From JBNARI01 sp049718765 (GTDB lineage: Bacteria > Bacillota > Sulfobacillia > DUMF01), in contig JBNARI010000022.1 of NCBI GenBank assembly GCA_049718765.1, forward strand, positions 1 to 32,118: a stretch of 32,118 nucleotides of DNA. Direction: 5' to 3'. The number at the start of each line of letters is the position of its first letter. The stretch's first letter is position 1. Of this stretch, positions 1-7,060 are shown in pieces. The notes under the pieces are model-generated. The model made no database searches. It was given only the letters and a program-made list of their open reading frames with translations, and was not told where the DNA came from. The translations under genes were made by a program, and so were the position numbers.

Positions 1-1288
1 CAACCTTTGGGCCCAACTTGTTTTTACAGCAAATCTGAGACTTGACCCGCGCGCTTCTTTCAACCTCTTGTTTACGGCCTTCCTCTTCCACTCATTCTCT
101 TCTTCTTTCAACTCCCGCTTCAGCCTTTCTACCTTCTCCTCCAGCGCAGACAAGGAGTAAAGCAGGCACTCCTCGTCCCTGAGGAGGAGTTCGTAGTTCT
201 CCGGCAGCCTCTCCTCAAAACCCAGGGCCTTCCTTCCGATCACCAAGGCCCCCGCCACGTCCTTGTCCATCAGGTGTTGAGGCGCATATTTGAGCCTGCC
301 TATCACGGAAGTGTAGGCCGGGTCTACTTTAATCACTTCTCCTCCGCTTCTTTTAGCCAGGATTTCTATCTTCGCCAAGATGCTTTTATACGCCGCTTAG
401 CCAGGCCGTCTCCCCTTCTCCCCCGGGGCAGCCTTTTCAGGTCTTCTACAGCTACGGCTTTACCCTTCTCCAGAGCCAGGCTGACCACCCGGTGGGCCAC
501 CTGCCAGCAGAGGTATCCCCTCTTGTCTTTGCTGGCATAGATCAAATCGTGGAGGCTTATCCTCTCGTAACCCGCGAGGTTGCCCTGGGAATAGACTTCC
601 GTCACTGCCAAGTGGAAGGGATAAGCGTTGACATCTATCCCTATGACCCCGTTTTCTCGGGTGATGGTAGCAGGAGGGAGTTCTTCTTCTATGCTCACGT
701 GGGCGTAGACTCTTCCGTCTTTCAGCTTCAGCTCCACCGAATAGGGGAACCACTTACCCGTTTTCTCCGCCTGGTGTAAACCCCAGATGAAGCCCGTCCC
801 ATCCTCAAGACCTTAGCCCGCACCCACTCTTTGTCTCCCACCGAGATTCGGAGGTAGACGTCTCCTTCCAGCCACACGAACCGAAGGTTAAGGTTTCCTT
901 GCTTGCTCTTGTCTCCCCTGGAGTAGAGGTTCCCCTGCCTCTTTTCCCTCCATTCCCTTTTCAGTTCCTCTATTTTCTGGCCGTCCAGGTGTTTTTTCTT
1001 CAGCTTCTCGAAGAGGCTTCTTCCCCCGAAGATGACTTTAGTGGGGTTCTACCCCCTCTCCCGGCAGGAGTTGAGAACCTGGCTCGCCTGAAGCACGGCA
1101 TCATCGGCAAAGCGGCTATTGAGGTGAAAAACTTTCGCGAGGTGCTTCTTGAGTTCCTTCCTCTCCTAGCCCTCAAGGAGCCTCTTGTAGCCGTACCTCG
1201 TTGCAGAGGAAAACCTCCCCATGAGGTCGAGCACCCTCTGCTTGCCCTCTTCTTTCTCAAATTTCAGGAGGCACTGGAGGGTTATCAC
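1..1288 (-). pseudogene. Broken tnpB-like RuvC nuclease gene of IS607 element, 3' end beyond window
   Basis: Starts at GTG 1288 overlapping the tnpA stop. The N-terminal frame is interrupted by TAG codons at 1166-1168 and 1049-1051, either of which could derive from TGG by one transition. The frame then shifts near 780-810. Frame 737-366 holds RuvC-I (VIGIDVNAYP, Asp codon 635-633) and RuvC-II (AVEDLKRLPRG, Glu codon 446-444). After another shift near 370 the frame continues to position 1 with DPAYTSVIGRLKYAP followed by MDKDVAGALVIGR, carrying the RuvC-III Asp. The stretch between RuvC-II and RuvC-III has no CxxC pairs, so the usual TnpB zinc ribbon is missing, as in the TnpB-related accessory subgroup. 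A coiled, charged tail follows. It is clearly nonfunctional as read; sequencing error is an unlikely cause for so many lesions. Confidence 0.82.
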
Positions 1289-1871
1289 TTCTTTTTCCCG
1301 CCCATTTTGCCGTAAATCCTGGCGGCGAAAGAGGTCACTACGGCAACAAGGTCTTCCGCCAGCTCTTTCACCTGTTCCTCGTCCTCTCCGCCGTTGAGCA
1401 CCACCAGTTCCACGCCGAAAGCGCCAAAGAAGTTCCTCAGGTACTCAAAACCGAACCGGCCAGCCGGTCGGCGTACTCAACTACCACCCTCTCCACTTCG
1501 CATTTCTTCACCATGTTGAGGAGTTTCGCAAGCCCCCTCCTGTTCTCGTTCACCCCACTGGCGATCTCACTGATCACTTCGTAGTCCCATCCCCTGGCTT
1601 GAGCAAACTCTTCGAGCCTTTCAATCTGGTCTTTGAGGTAGGCTTCCTGCTTCCTGGTGCTGACCCTCGCGTAGAGAACCGTCTTCAGCCGGATACTGCT
1701 TTCTCCCAGAAGTCCGAGGAGCCCTTCGATATCTTCTACCTTGTACCTCCGCACGCCGCCAGGGGTTCTAACAGGTGTTATCAGCCCCTGCCTTTCGTAG
1801 TTCAGGAGGGAGCCCCGGCTGAGCCCGTAAATCCCTTTGCACTCTTTTATAGTTAGCAGCTTCCGCTTCAT
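1285..1871 (-). pseudogene. IS607-family serine recombinase TnpA, frameshifted
   Basis: Residues 1-50 form a MerR-like helix-turn-helix (TIKECKGIYGLSRGSLLNYE, then TPGGVRRY). A serine-recombinase catalytic domain follows with the YARVST motif (nucleophile Ser about residue 71) and the EYADRLA segment. After EYADRLA the frame is lost near 1456-1464, where one missing C (GCC-GG for GCC-CGG) leads to a stop at 1437. Restoring one base continues the frame as RFGFEYLRNFFGAFGVEL and on to TGA at 1285-1287, giving about 195 residues, the normal size for the family. Its stop overlaps the tnpB GTG. No convincing Shine-Dalgarno is seen before ATG 1871. Confidence 0.85.
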
Positions 1872-1910
1872 GGCTTGGATATTAGGGAAAATCTGTCAAC
1901 TGTAGCTAAC

Positions 1911-2240
1911 CTCCCTGCTGAATATCAGCGCAATTGGGTACAAGATTGCTAAGGCTTCGGGCGAACTGGCTCACATTGCAGACCTGATTCTCCATCACCA
2001 TATCACCATGAACGGTGGGACGGCACAGGCTACCCCACAGGGCCCAAGGGAAGCGAAATACCCTCGGCCTGCCGCATCTTGGCAGTAGCATGTGCGTTTG
2101 ACGCCATGACAAGCGACCGACCCTACAGGAAGCAGCTTTCCCACGCAGCTGCTCTCCGGGAAATACGGCGCTGCACGGGGACTCAATTTGACCCTGCTGT
2201 GGTGGAAGTGTTCCTGAAGGTTGTCAGGCCTCTACCCTGA
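1911..2240 (+). pseudogene. 3' remnant of an HD-GYP domain gene
   Basis: Plus-strand translation gives AIGYKIAKASGELAHIADLILHH up to about 2001, then a frame change, then HHERWDGTGYP, KGSEIPSACRILAVACAFDAM, TSDRPYRK and GTQFDPAVVEVFLKVV, ending at TGA 2238-2240. These are the HHE, GYP and C-terminal signatures of HD-GYP domains, many of which are cyclic-di-GMP phosphodiesterases. The frame break is an 8-base tandem duplication (CACCATAT at 1996-2003, followed by CACCAT at 2004-2009). The N-terminal part is absent and the IS607 relic begins just upstream. The last 17 bases overlap the 3' end of the convergent gene at 2224-2589. Confidence 0.8.
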
Positions 2241-2589
2241 TCCGTCGCCAGTGGTAAAGCCAGACTGGTAGGCCTACCAGTACATAGGCTATGCCTCTCT
2301 TGAGCCCGCGATAAATCGAGACAAGTTGATTTCTCCGGGCTTGAGCCTTTTCGAACTCTATTTGCTCCTGCACTATTTCCTTGGGCAATTCCTGGCTCCC
2401 ATCCTGGCGCAGGTACCTCATGTAAACGTCAGCAGGCCCGGGCGAGTAATACTCCGGAGGGAACACGAAATCCAGCAGCGCAATTACTGTGCTTATGAGA
2501 CCTATGATCACGATCATCAACGACACGAATGCCACCAAATGCAAGTACGCTTGTTTGAGCGTCCAGTCCTTCACCACATTCAAGTTCAT
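2224..2589 (-). CDS. Small two-helix membrane protein, DUF5671-like
   Basis: 121 residues. A hydrophobic segment spans about residues 17-45, followed by a charged loop (about 46-95) rich in Glu, Gln and Arg. A second hydrophobic segment ends in the motif LVGLPVWLYHWRRIR, which resembles the C-terminal signature of DUF5671 membrane proteins (GxPxWxxHW). ATG 2589 is preceded by a GGGGGGTGG Shine-Dalgarno. The gene is monocistronic, and its 3' end overlaps the HD-GYP remnant on the other strand. Function is unknown; the family assignment rests on the C-terminal motif and is moderately sure. Confidence 0.7.
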   Translation of the reverse strand: MNLNVVKDWTLKQAYLHLVAFVSLMIVIIGLISTVIALLDFVFPPEYYSPGPADVYMRYLRQDGSQELPKEIVQEQIEFEKAQARRNQLVSIYRGLKRGIAYVLVGLPVWLYHWRRIRVEA

Positions 2590-2836
2590 GAGTCCACCCC
2601 CCGAACTAGCTCCACGATATCCCTACCACATTGTTCGACGAATTGAGGTGTGCACCTGTTCCACAAATGTAAGAGGCATGACTTGGCATAGTTTGTCTTG
2701 AGAAAACTAACCTGGGAACCAAAGGCCCAGCGTTTTTTTGTTGCAGTATGTTATCGCTAACGGCGAAATACGTAGTTCGCAATGGGTACCAACTTGCTGC
2801 TGTCGCCAAGCAGCGCATCCAGGGCTTTCTTAGCCA
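2590..2836. other. Intergenic region upstream of rnpB
   Basis: About 250 bases without a convincing gene. Short open frames here on both strands have no recognisable protein character and overlap rnpB. It contains the leader of the minus-strand gene starting at 2589, a small inverted repeat AGGTG-TG-CACCT at 2646-2657, and a plus-strand terminator-like hairpin at 2712-2739. Confidence 0.6.
2712..2739 (+). terminator. Terminator-like hairpin with seven-T tract
   Basis: CTGGG (2712-2716) can pair with CCCAG (2726-2730) around a 9-base loop, followed by CG and seven T residues (2733-2739). It would stop plus-strand transcription arriving from the HD-GYP remnant and insulate the rnpB promoter. 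The stem is short, so efficiency is uncertain. Confidence 0.5.
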
Positions 2837-2865
2837 TTGACAATGGGGACCGTGTGAGTTACTGT
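2837..2865 (+). promoter_or_regulatory. Likely rnpB promoter
   Basis: A perfect -35 box TTGACA (2837-2842) is followed after exactly 17 bases by TACTGT (2860-2865), a weak -10. Transcription would begin about 2872, shortly before the rnpB P1 helix at about 2891. The perfect -35, the spacing and the position support it; the poor -10 lowers confidence. Confidence 0.5.
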
Positions 2866-2890
2866 TGTGTAGCTGACAGAACAAGGCCAT

Positions 2891-3244
2891 TTGGAGCGGA
2901 CCAGGTGGCCGCGGGTCACGACATGGCCCGAGGAAAGTCCGGGCTCCGTAGGGCAGGGTGCTGGGTAACACCCAGCGGGGGCGACCCCAGGGAAAGTGCC
3001 ACAGAGACATACCGCCTCGTGGGTGTCACAGCCACACGAGGTAAGGGTGAAAAGGTGGTGTAAGAGACCACCGGCAGCCAGGCGACTGGCTGGCCAGGCA
3101 AACCCCACCCGGAGCAAGACCAAATAGGAGGGGGATGACGCTGCCCGCCGATCCCTCGGGTTAGGTCGCTGGAGGTACCAGGCAACTGGCTACCCTAGAT
3201 AGATGGTCACCCGAGACAGAACCCGGCTTACAGGTCCGCTCCTT
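2891..3244 (+). ncRNA. rnpB: RNase P RNA, bacterial type A
   Basis: Catalytic RNA subunit of RNase P, which removes 5' leaders from pre-tRNA. Universally conserved blocks are present in order: GAGGAAAGTCCGGGC (about 2929-2943), AGGGCAGGGTGCTGGGTAA, GGCGACCCCAGGGAAAGTGCC, ACAGAGACATACCGCC, GGTAAGGGTGAAAAGGTGG, GGCAAACCCCACCCGGAGCA, and the 3' core GACAGAACCCGGCTTACAGG. The ends pair as helix P1: GGAGCGGACC at 2893-2902 with GGTCCGCTCC at 3233-3242. The architecture fits type A, which is usual outside the Bacilli. truD begins only 14 bases after the RNA, so its mRNA may be a read-through product of this transcript. Confidence 0.96.
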
Positions 3245-3258
3245 GGACAAAGGCACCC

Positions 3259-4491
3259 ATGAAGATAAAAACCAAGCCAGAGGACTTCATCGTGGAGGAA
3301 CTAAGCCATATCAACCCAGGCAGCTCTGGTCCCTTTGCCCTTTACCAGCTGCGTAAGTACGGCTGGAACACCACCGACGTACTGGACCACGTTGCCAAAG
3401 GCCATCGTATCCCCCGAAGGATGCTCCAGTACGGTGGCCGAAAGGACAGATGGGCCATCACCACCCAGTACATAACCGTAGGCCCCAATTGTCCCGTTGA
3501 CCTGAGCGGTGAGTTCCGGAGCAGCCCCCAAGCGGAATCTTTTTACGAATTCCGCCTGCTAGGAGCAATCGGCCAGCCCATGAGCCCAGGCCTGATTGCC
3601 GCCAATAGCTTTCATGTGGTTGTGAGGGAACTCGAGCTTGCCGAGGCCAACACAGCCCTTGCCCGGGCGAGCAGCGTCCTGCTCCAATTGGGGATACCAA
3701 ACTACTTCGACGACCAGCGTTTCAGGGGGAGTACCCAGAGGACTGGTTTCGCGGCCGAGCGCATCATGAGAGGCCAGTGGAGGGGCGCGCTCCAGTCTAT
3801 TCTCGATGGGCTAGGGTACCTGGGCAGCCTGGAGAACTGGGAAGACTGGAACAAGCTTTCTCAGAAAGCCAAACAGTCCTGGGTACGCAGAATTTGCACC
3901 CATTTGCAGCAAAACCCTCAAGACTATCTTGGAGCTCTGCACCTTATCCCCCAAGACGAGCTTGCAATACATTATGCGGCTTTCCAGGCTTACATTTGGA
4001 ACGAGCTGCTGAGGAGGGCAATGATCAGCCTGGATGTGCCCCTGCTCGCGTACCCTGGAGATGCTGGCCCATATCTGTTCTTTGACCCCCAAACCCCCGA
4101 CCACCGTCACGCCATTGAGAGGTTAGCTGAGTCCTTGGCTACACTGCCAGGCCCCAAGGCAAGCTTTTCAGACGAACTCTTAGGTAAGCTCTACCTGGAG
4201 GTGCTGGCGGATTGCGGTGTGGCACCACCGGACTTCAATGTGCGCCGCCTGCGCAAGGTCTTCTTCAAGGCGACACCAAGGTCGCTCCTGGTGACGCCCT
4301 CGCATTTACGGGTAAGTGGGCCCGACCCCGACGACCTGCATCCTGGCAAGTTCAAGCTGTCCCTTGAGTTCTCTCTGCCCAGGGGTAGCTATGGCACTAT
4401 GGTAGTGAAGAGCTTGTTCGCCAAAACGCTGGAAGGAGGAATCAGCAGTGGAATTCAGAGATTTGGTAGCCAAACGCGCCAGTATACGTAA
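3259..4491 (+). CDS. truD: tRNA pseudouridine synthase TruD family
   Basis: 410 residues. TruD converts uridine 13 of certain tRNAs to pseudouridine. The N-terminus TKPEDFIVEE is the family start. The catalytic motif is YGGRKDRWAITTQYITV, with the proposed nucleophile Asp at residue 63. NYFDDQRFRGSTQRTG corresponds to the family NYFGxQRFG block, followed by the TRUD insertion domain and a C-terminal catalytic-core segment. ATG 3259 is preceded by AAAGG and lies immediately downstream of rnpB. The 3' end overlaps the nitroreductase gene by 44 bases. TruD is commonest in Proteobacteria, archaea and eukaryotes and is patchy in Firmicutes, so transfer in the past is possible, but base composition here does not stand out. 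Confidence 0.92.
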   Translation: MKIKTKPEDFIVEELSHINPGSSGPFALYQLRKYGWNTTDVLDHVAKGHRIPRRMLQYGGRKDRWAITTQYITVGPNCPVDLSGEFRSSPQAESFYEFRLLGAIGQPMSPGLIAANSFHVVVRELELAEANTALARASSVLLQLGIPNYFDDQRFRGSTQRTGFAAERIMRGQWRGALQSILDGLGYLGSLENWEDWNKLSQKAKQSWVRRICTHLQQNPQDYLGALHLIPQDELAIHYAAFQAYIWNELLRRAMISLDVPLLAYPGDAGPYLFFDPQTPDHRHAIERLAESLATLPGPKASFSDELLGKLYLEVLADCGVAPPDFNVRRLRKVFFKATPRSLLVTPSHLRVSGPDPDDLHPGKFKLSLEFSLPRGSYGTMVVKSLFAKTLEGGISSGIQRFGSQTRQYT

Positions 4492-5065
4492 GTACTTGCC
4501 CGATGAAGTGAATGAGCAAGACGTCATGGAAATGCTCCAAATTGCAACCAGGGCCGCAAATGCAGGCAACCAGCAGACTTGGCGGTTTTTCGTGGTACGG
4601 TCCAAGGACCTACTTCAAAAAATGGCCCAGGCTGTGAGCGAAGCCATAGACGAGCTTGCGCAAAGGGTTGGCCGGCCCGAGCGCGCTCCTGGCGCAAAGA
4701 AATGGTCCGTGTTCTTCCAGGAAGCGCCGTGCGTAATAGCGGTGGCGGTGCAACGGTACAACTCCCCGGTGGACGAGATGTTGAGGCAGTCAGGTTACTC
4801 CCAGCTAGAGCTTGATGACCTCAGGTGTAGGCCAGACCTCCAAAGCGTAGGCGCCTGCATTCAGTTGCTGCTTTTGGCAGCTGAAGAAAAAGGCTACGGT
4901 GCTTGCTGGATGACAGCTCCAATGGTGGCAAGGCCAAAGCTGGAGCAAATCCTGGGAATCACACAGCCCCTATCCCTTGCTGCCCTGGTACCAATTGGGC
5001 GACCTGCGGAACAGCCCGAGCCCAGGCCCCGCAAGCCCGTAGAAGAGCTGGTTAAGTTCTTATGA
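4448..5065 (+). CDS. Nitroreductase family FMN oxidoreductase
   Basis: 205 residues. The N-terminal KRASIRKYLPDEV is the FMN-phosphate-binding signature of the nitroreductase superfamily, followed by ATRAANAGNQQTWRFFVV, the usual A-P/A-S-xxNxQPWxF block in variant form. The C-terminal half has AACIQLLLLAAEEKGYGACWM-type sequence and LGITQPLSLAALVPIGRP, also typical. The predicted product is a cytosolic NAD(P)H-dependent flavin enzyme; the substrate cannot be inferred. GTG 4448 is chosen because a strong GGAGG (4435-4439) precedes it at 8 bases. The gene overlaps truD by 44 bases and the next gene by ATGA, so the three are translationally coupled. Confidence 0.88.
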   Translation: MEFRDLVAKRASIRKYLPDEVNEQDVMEMLQIATRAANAGNQQTWRFFVVRSKDLLQKMAQAVSEAIDELAQRVGRPERAPGAKKWSVFFQEAPCVIAVAVQRYNSPVDEMLRQSGYSQLELDDLRCRPDLQSVGACIQLLLLAAEEKGYGACWMTAPMVARPKLEQILGITQPLSLAALVPIGRPAEQPEPRPRKPVEELVKFL

Positions 5066-5736
5066 GTGCGGCGCTAACTACAGCAATGTTAATATTCGTG
5101 GCTGAGGTTGGGGACAAGACTCAGCTCTTGGTAGCAGCCCTTGCAGGCAGGTTTCCAGTTAAGACCGTATTCCTGGGAATTGCTGCAGCCGTTGCCGCAG
5201 TGCAGGCAATTGCAGTCACTGCCGGGCACATGCTTGCAGGCGTCGTGCCCGTCCACTTGCTGCACCTGGCATCGGCTGCAGCTTTCTTTGGCTTTTGCGT
5301 ATGGTCGCTGCGGGACGACAGCAGTGAGAGCTTGGCCGTGCGTAGGGTAAGCCCAAATCCATTGTTGGCAATTGCATTTGGCTTTTTCTTGGCTGAGCTG
5401 GGAGACAAGACTCAACTGGCAGCACTTACCCTGTCAGCCAGGTTTCCCCTTCCGCTGCACGTTTGGGCAGGTGCCGTGGTGGGCATGCTTGCAGCTGATT
5501 CCCTTGGACTGGTTGCAGGCTATGCTCTTGCCCGAAGGGTGGACGGCCACTGGGTTAGGTTGGGCTCCAGCTTGGCCTTCCTGGCCTTCAGCGCATATAC
5601 CCTGTGGACCACAAACCTGGCTTGGACCGCCAAGGCAATATCTTCTCTTGTCATGTTGGCTATTTACCTTGCCTCGATCTCATCAAGTTTGAAAGCAGCA
5701 TCAAGCCGCGCACAGCCCCGTAAAGCACGAGAATGA
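5062..5736 (+). CDS. Gdt1/UPF0016 (TMEM165) family cation exporter, probably Mn2+
   Basis: 224 residues, almost wholly hydrophobic with about six to seven membrane helices in two homologous halves. Each half carries the family signature E-x-G-D-K-T: EVGDKTQL at residues 15-22 and ELGDKTQL at 112-119. These acidic residues line the ion path in the Gdt1 family, whose bacterial members (MneA, Mnx) export Mn2+. The start overlaps the nitroreductase stop as ATGA. The 3' end overlaps a possible minus-strand small ORF (5660-5788) and converges on the OadB-family gene, which has an Mn2+-type riboswitch. Manganese is therefore the most likely substrate; Ca2+ is an alternative within the family. Confidence 0.88.
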   Translation: MSAALTTAMLIFVAEVGDKTQLLVAALAGRFPVKTVFLGIAAAVAAVQAIAVTAGHMLAGVVPVHLLHLASAAAFFGFCVWSLRDDSSESLAVRRVSPNPLLAIAFGFFLAELGDKTQLAALTLSARFPLPLHVWAGAVVGMLAADSLGLVAGYALARRVDGHWVRLGSSLAFLAFSAYTLWTTNLAWTAKAISSLVMLAIYLASISSSLKAASSRAQPRKARE

Positions 5737-5788
5737 CCCCGAACACGAACCCGATTCCCTTTGAGGCAATGCGGAATGCTTCCCCCAA
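5660..5788 (-). CDS. Possible 42-residue single-helix membrane peptide
   Basis: A minus-strand open frame from TTG 5788 to TAG 5660, starting 22 bases after the OadB stop. A GGAGGTG Shine-Dalgarno lies 6 bases before the TTG. The product has an amphipathic N-terminus (GEAFRIASKGIG), one hydrophobic stretch (FVFGVILVLYGAVRGLMLL) and a basic end (MRSRQGK), as expected for a small inner-membrane protein. Decarboxylase pumps carry a small single-helix gamma subunit, but I see no specific gamma-subunit signature. It overlaps the 3' end of the gdt1-like gene by 77 bases antisense, so it could be a chance frame on the back of a membrane-protein gene. Confidence 0.45.
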   Translation of the reverse strand: MGEAFRIASKGIGFVFGVILVLYGAVRGLMLLSNLMRSRQGK

Positions 5789-5809
5789 TCCCTTCACCTC
5801 CACACATTA

Positions 5810-6904
5810 CTACTTCACCAGGGCCATCACAATTGCCCCGGCTACCACAGAGGCGATCTGTCCTCCCACGTTGACCGCAACTGCCTGCATCAACACGAAG
5901 TTTTGCGGGTCTTCCGCTTGGGCCATCCTCTGCACCACCCTTGCGGACATGGGAAACGCCGAAATGCCGCACGCACCGATCATGGGGTTCACCTTTTGTT
6001 TAAGGAAGAGGTTCACCCCCTTGGCAAAGAGCACCCCACCAGCGGTGTCCAGAGCAAAAGCCAACAAGCCCATGGCAATGACGCCAAGGGTGGCAGGCTT
6101 CAAGAACTGCTCGGCCACCATGGTGGAACCAATGGTTATTCCCAACAACATTGTCACTACGTTCACCAGTTCGTTGGAAGCAGAGCGCACAAGCCTCTCC
6201 ACAACCCCAGACTCCCTCATGAGGTTGCCAAACATCAACGCCCCCACAAGCGCCACGCTCACCGGGGCAACCACGCCTGCCACGAGGGTCACTAAGATGG
6301 GGAACACGATCCTCACGCTTCGGGGAACTGCTTTTGGTTGGTAACTGGGCATCCTGATGAGCCGCTCCTCTTTAGTGGTTAGAAGCTTTATTATGGGCGG
6401 TTGGATTATTGGCACCAAGGACATGTAGGAGTAAGCAGCTACAGATATTGGGGCAAGCAAGTGGCGGGCAAACCGTGTGGCCACAAATATTGCGGTGGGG
6501 CCATCTGCAGCTCCAATCACTCCAATTGCTGCGGCTTCCTTGATGCTGAACCCCATTCCGGCTGCAGCCACCATCGTGCCGAAAACCCCTATCTGAGCCG
6601 CTGCCCCGAAAACCAGCAGCGCAGGCTGTTGTAGTAGGGGGCTAAAGTCAATCATTGCTCCAATCCCCATGAACACCAGCAACGGGAACAGTTCAGTGAT
6701 CACTCCTGCGTTGTACAGGCGCGTCAGGAACCCCTCGGGTCCGACTGCAGACGACAAGGGGATATTCGCCATGATTGCGCCAAAGCCAATTGGCAAGAGC
6801 AACATTGGTTCGTAGTCCTTTTCCACTGCAAGGTAAATCAGGCATAGTCCAATACCTATCATCACCCATTGTCCCAAGTTCACAAGTGCTTGCACCCCTT
6901 CCAC
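5810..6904 (-). CDS. OadB/GcdB/MmdB family: beta subunit of Na+-pumping decarboxylase
   Basis: 364 residues from GTG 6904. Family proteins are the membrane part of oxaloacetate, glutaconyl-CoA or methylmalonyl-CoA decarboxylases, coupling decarboxylation of carboxybiotin to Na+ export. Diagnostic blocks are EKDYEPMLLLPIGFGAIMAN near the N-terminus, GAADGPTAIFVA with the Na+-site Asp at about residue 134, FGNLMRESG, and NPMIGACGISAFPMSARV at 306-323. No carboxyltransferase, biotin-carrier or recognised gamma subunit is encoded in the window. The nearest SD (GGAAGGGG, 6902-6895) better suits GTG 6883; GTG 6904 is preferred because the Salmonella OadB N-terminus aligns from there. The gene is preceded by its own promoter, a yybP-ykoY-type riboswitch and a terminator. 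It may therefore act as part of a split decarboxylase or as an independent cation transporter. Confidence 0.9.
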   Translation of the reverse strand: MEGVQALVNLGQWVMIGIGLCLIYLAVEKDYEPMLLLPIGFGAIMANIPLSSAVGPEGFLTRLYNAGVITELFPLLVFMGIGAMIDFSPLLQQPALLVFGAAAQIGVFGTMVAAAGMGFSIKEAAAIGVIGAADGPTAIFVATRFARHLLAPISVAAYSYMSLVPIIQPPIIKLLTTKEERLIRMPSYQPKAVPRSVRIVFPILVTLVAGVVAPVSVALVGALMFGNLMRESGVVERLVRSASNELVNVVTMLLGITIGSTMVAEQFLKPATLGVIAMGLLAFALDTAGGVLFAKGVNLFLKQKVNPMIGACGISAFPMSARVVQRMAQAEDPQNFVLMQAVAVNVGGQIASVVAGAIVMALVK

Positions 6905-6908
6905 ATCT

Positions 6909-6950
6909 ATAAAGCAAATGACCTTTACCCTGGCAGCCAGGATAAAGGTC
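6909..6950 (-). terminator. Riboswitch expression-platform terminator before OadB-family gene
   Basis: A 31-base dyad at 6950-6920 has 14 of 15 base pairs around a one-base centre. On the minus strand, GACCTTTATCCTGGC pairs with GCCAGGGTAAAGGTC. It is followed by ATTTGCTTTAT, a moderate U-tract. The 5' arm contains the ACCTTTATCC that also forms the 3' strand of aptamer helix P1, so terminator and aptamer are mutually exclusive. Ligand binding would therefore favour read-through. Confidence 0.8.
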
Positions 6951-7052
6951 TCGCATCTAGTCCAGGCACCGGACCGGCTCGCCACAGGCCGGCCGTGCTG
7001 ACGGCACCTGAACCGCAAGCTTACAGCCTGCGGTTGCTACTCCCCTCAATCC
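6940..7052 (-). promoter_or_regulatory. yybP-ykoY-type (manganese) riboswitch aptamer
   Basis: Read 5' to 3' on the minus strand: GGATTGAGG (P1 5' strand, 7052-7044); the conserved GGGGAGTAGC (7046-7037 region); hairpin P2 with arms AACCGCA and TGCGGTT; a long helix whose outer arms CAGGTGCC and GGTGCCTG enclose the conserved internal-loop CGTCAGCAC and an inner stem GGCCGGC/GCCGGTC; then the conserved GCGAGACCTTT and P1 3' strand CCTTTATCC (ending 6940). These match the GGGGAGUAGC, CGUCAACA and GCAAGACCUUU signatures of yybP-ykoY aptamers, which bind Mn2+ and usually switch Mn2+ exporters on. The overlap of P1 with the terminator at 6950-6920 predicts an ON switch. Confidence 0.85.
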
Positions 7053-7060
7053 AGTGGTCG

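Larger units (their letters stand above)
1..1905 (-). mobile_element. Decayed IS607-family insertion sequence (partial)
   Basis: Two adjacent minus-strand genes, a MerR-type HTH plus serine recombinase (tnpA) followed with a GTGA overlap by a TnpB-like RuvC nuclease gene, give the standard IS607 arrangement. Both are broken by frameshifts and, in tnpB, by in-frame TAG stops, so the element should no longer move by itself. The 3' end of tnpB and the right end of the element lie beyond position 1. The left end should lie between the tnpA start (1871) and about 1915, where HD-GYP coding similarity begins. IS607 elements lack terminal inverted repeats, so I cannot place the exact boundary. Confidence 0.8.

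Noticed and set aside
2606..3010. 134-residue minus-strand frame overlapping rnpB
   Set aside because: It covers the conserved 5' half of RNase P RNA and lacks protein-like sequence.
6905..7018. N-terminal extension of the OadB-family protein to 7018
   Set aside because: This stretch is the riboswitch and terminator; its translation is Arg/Cys-rich and not family-like.
7011..7035. Stand-alone terminator hairpin after rpoD
   Set aside because: AACCGCA/TGCGGTT has no T-tract and is better explained as helix P2 of the riboswitch.
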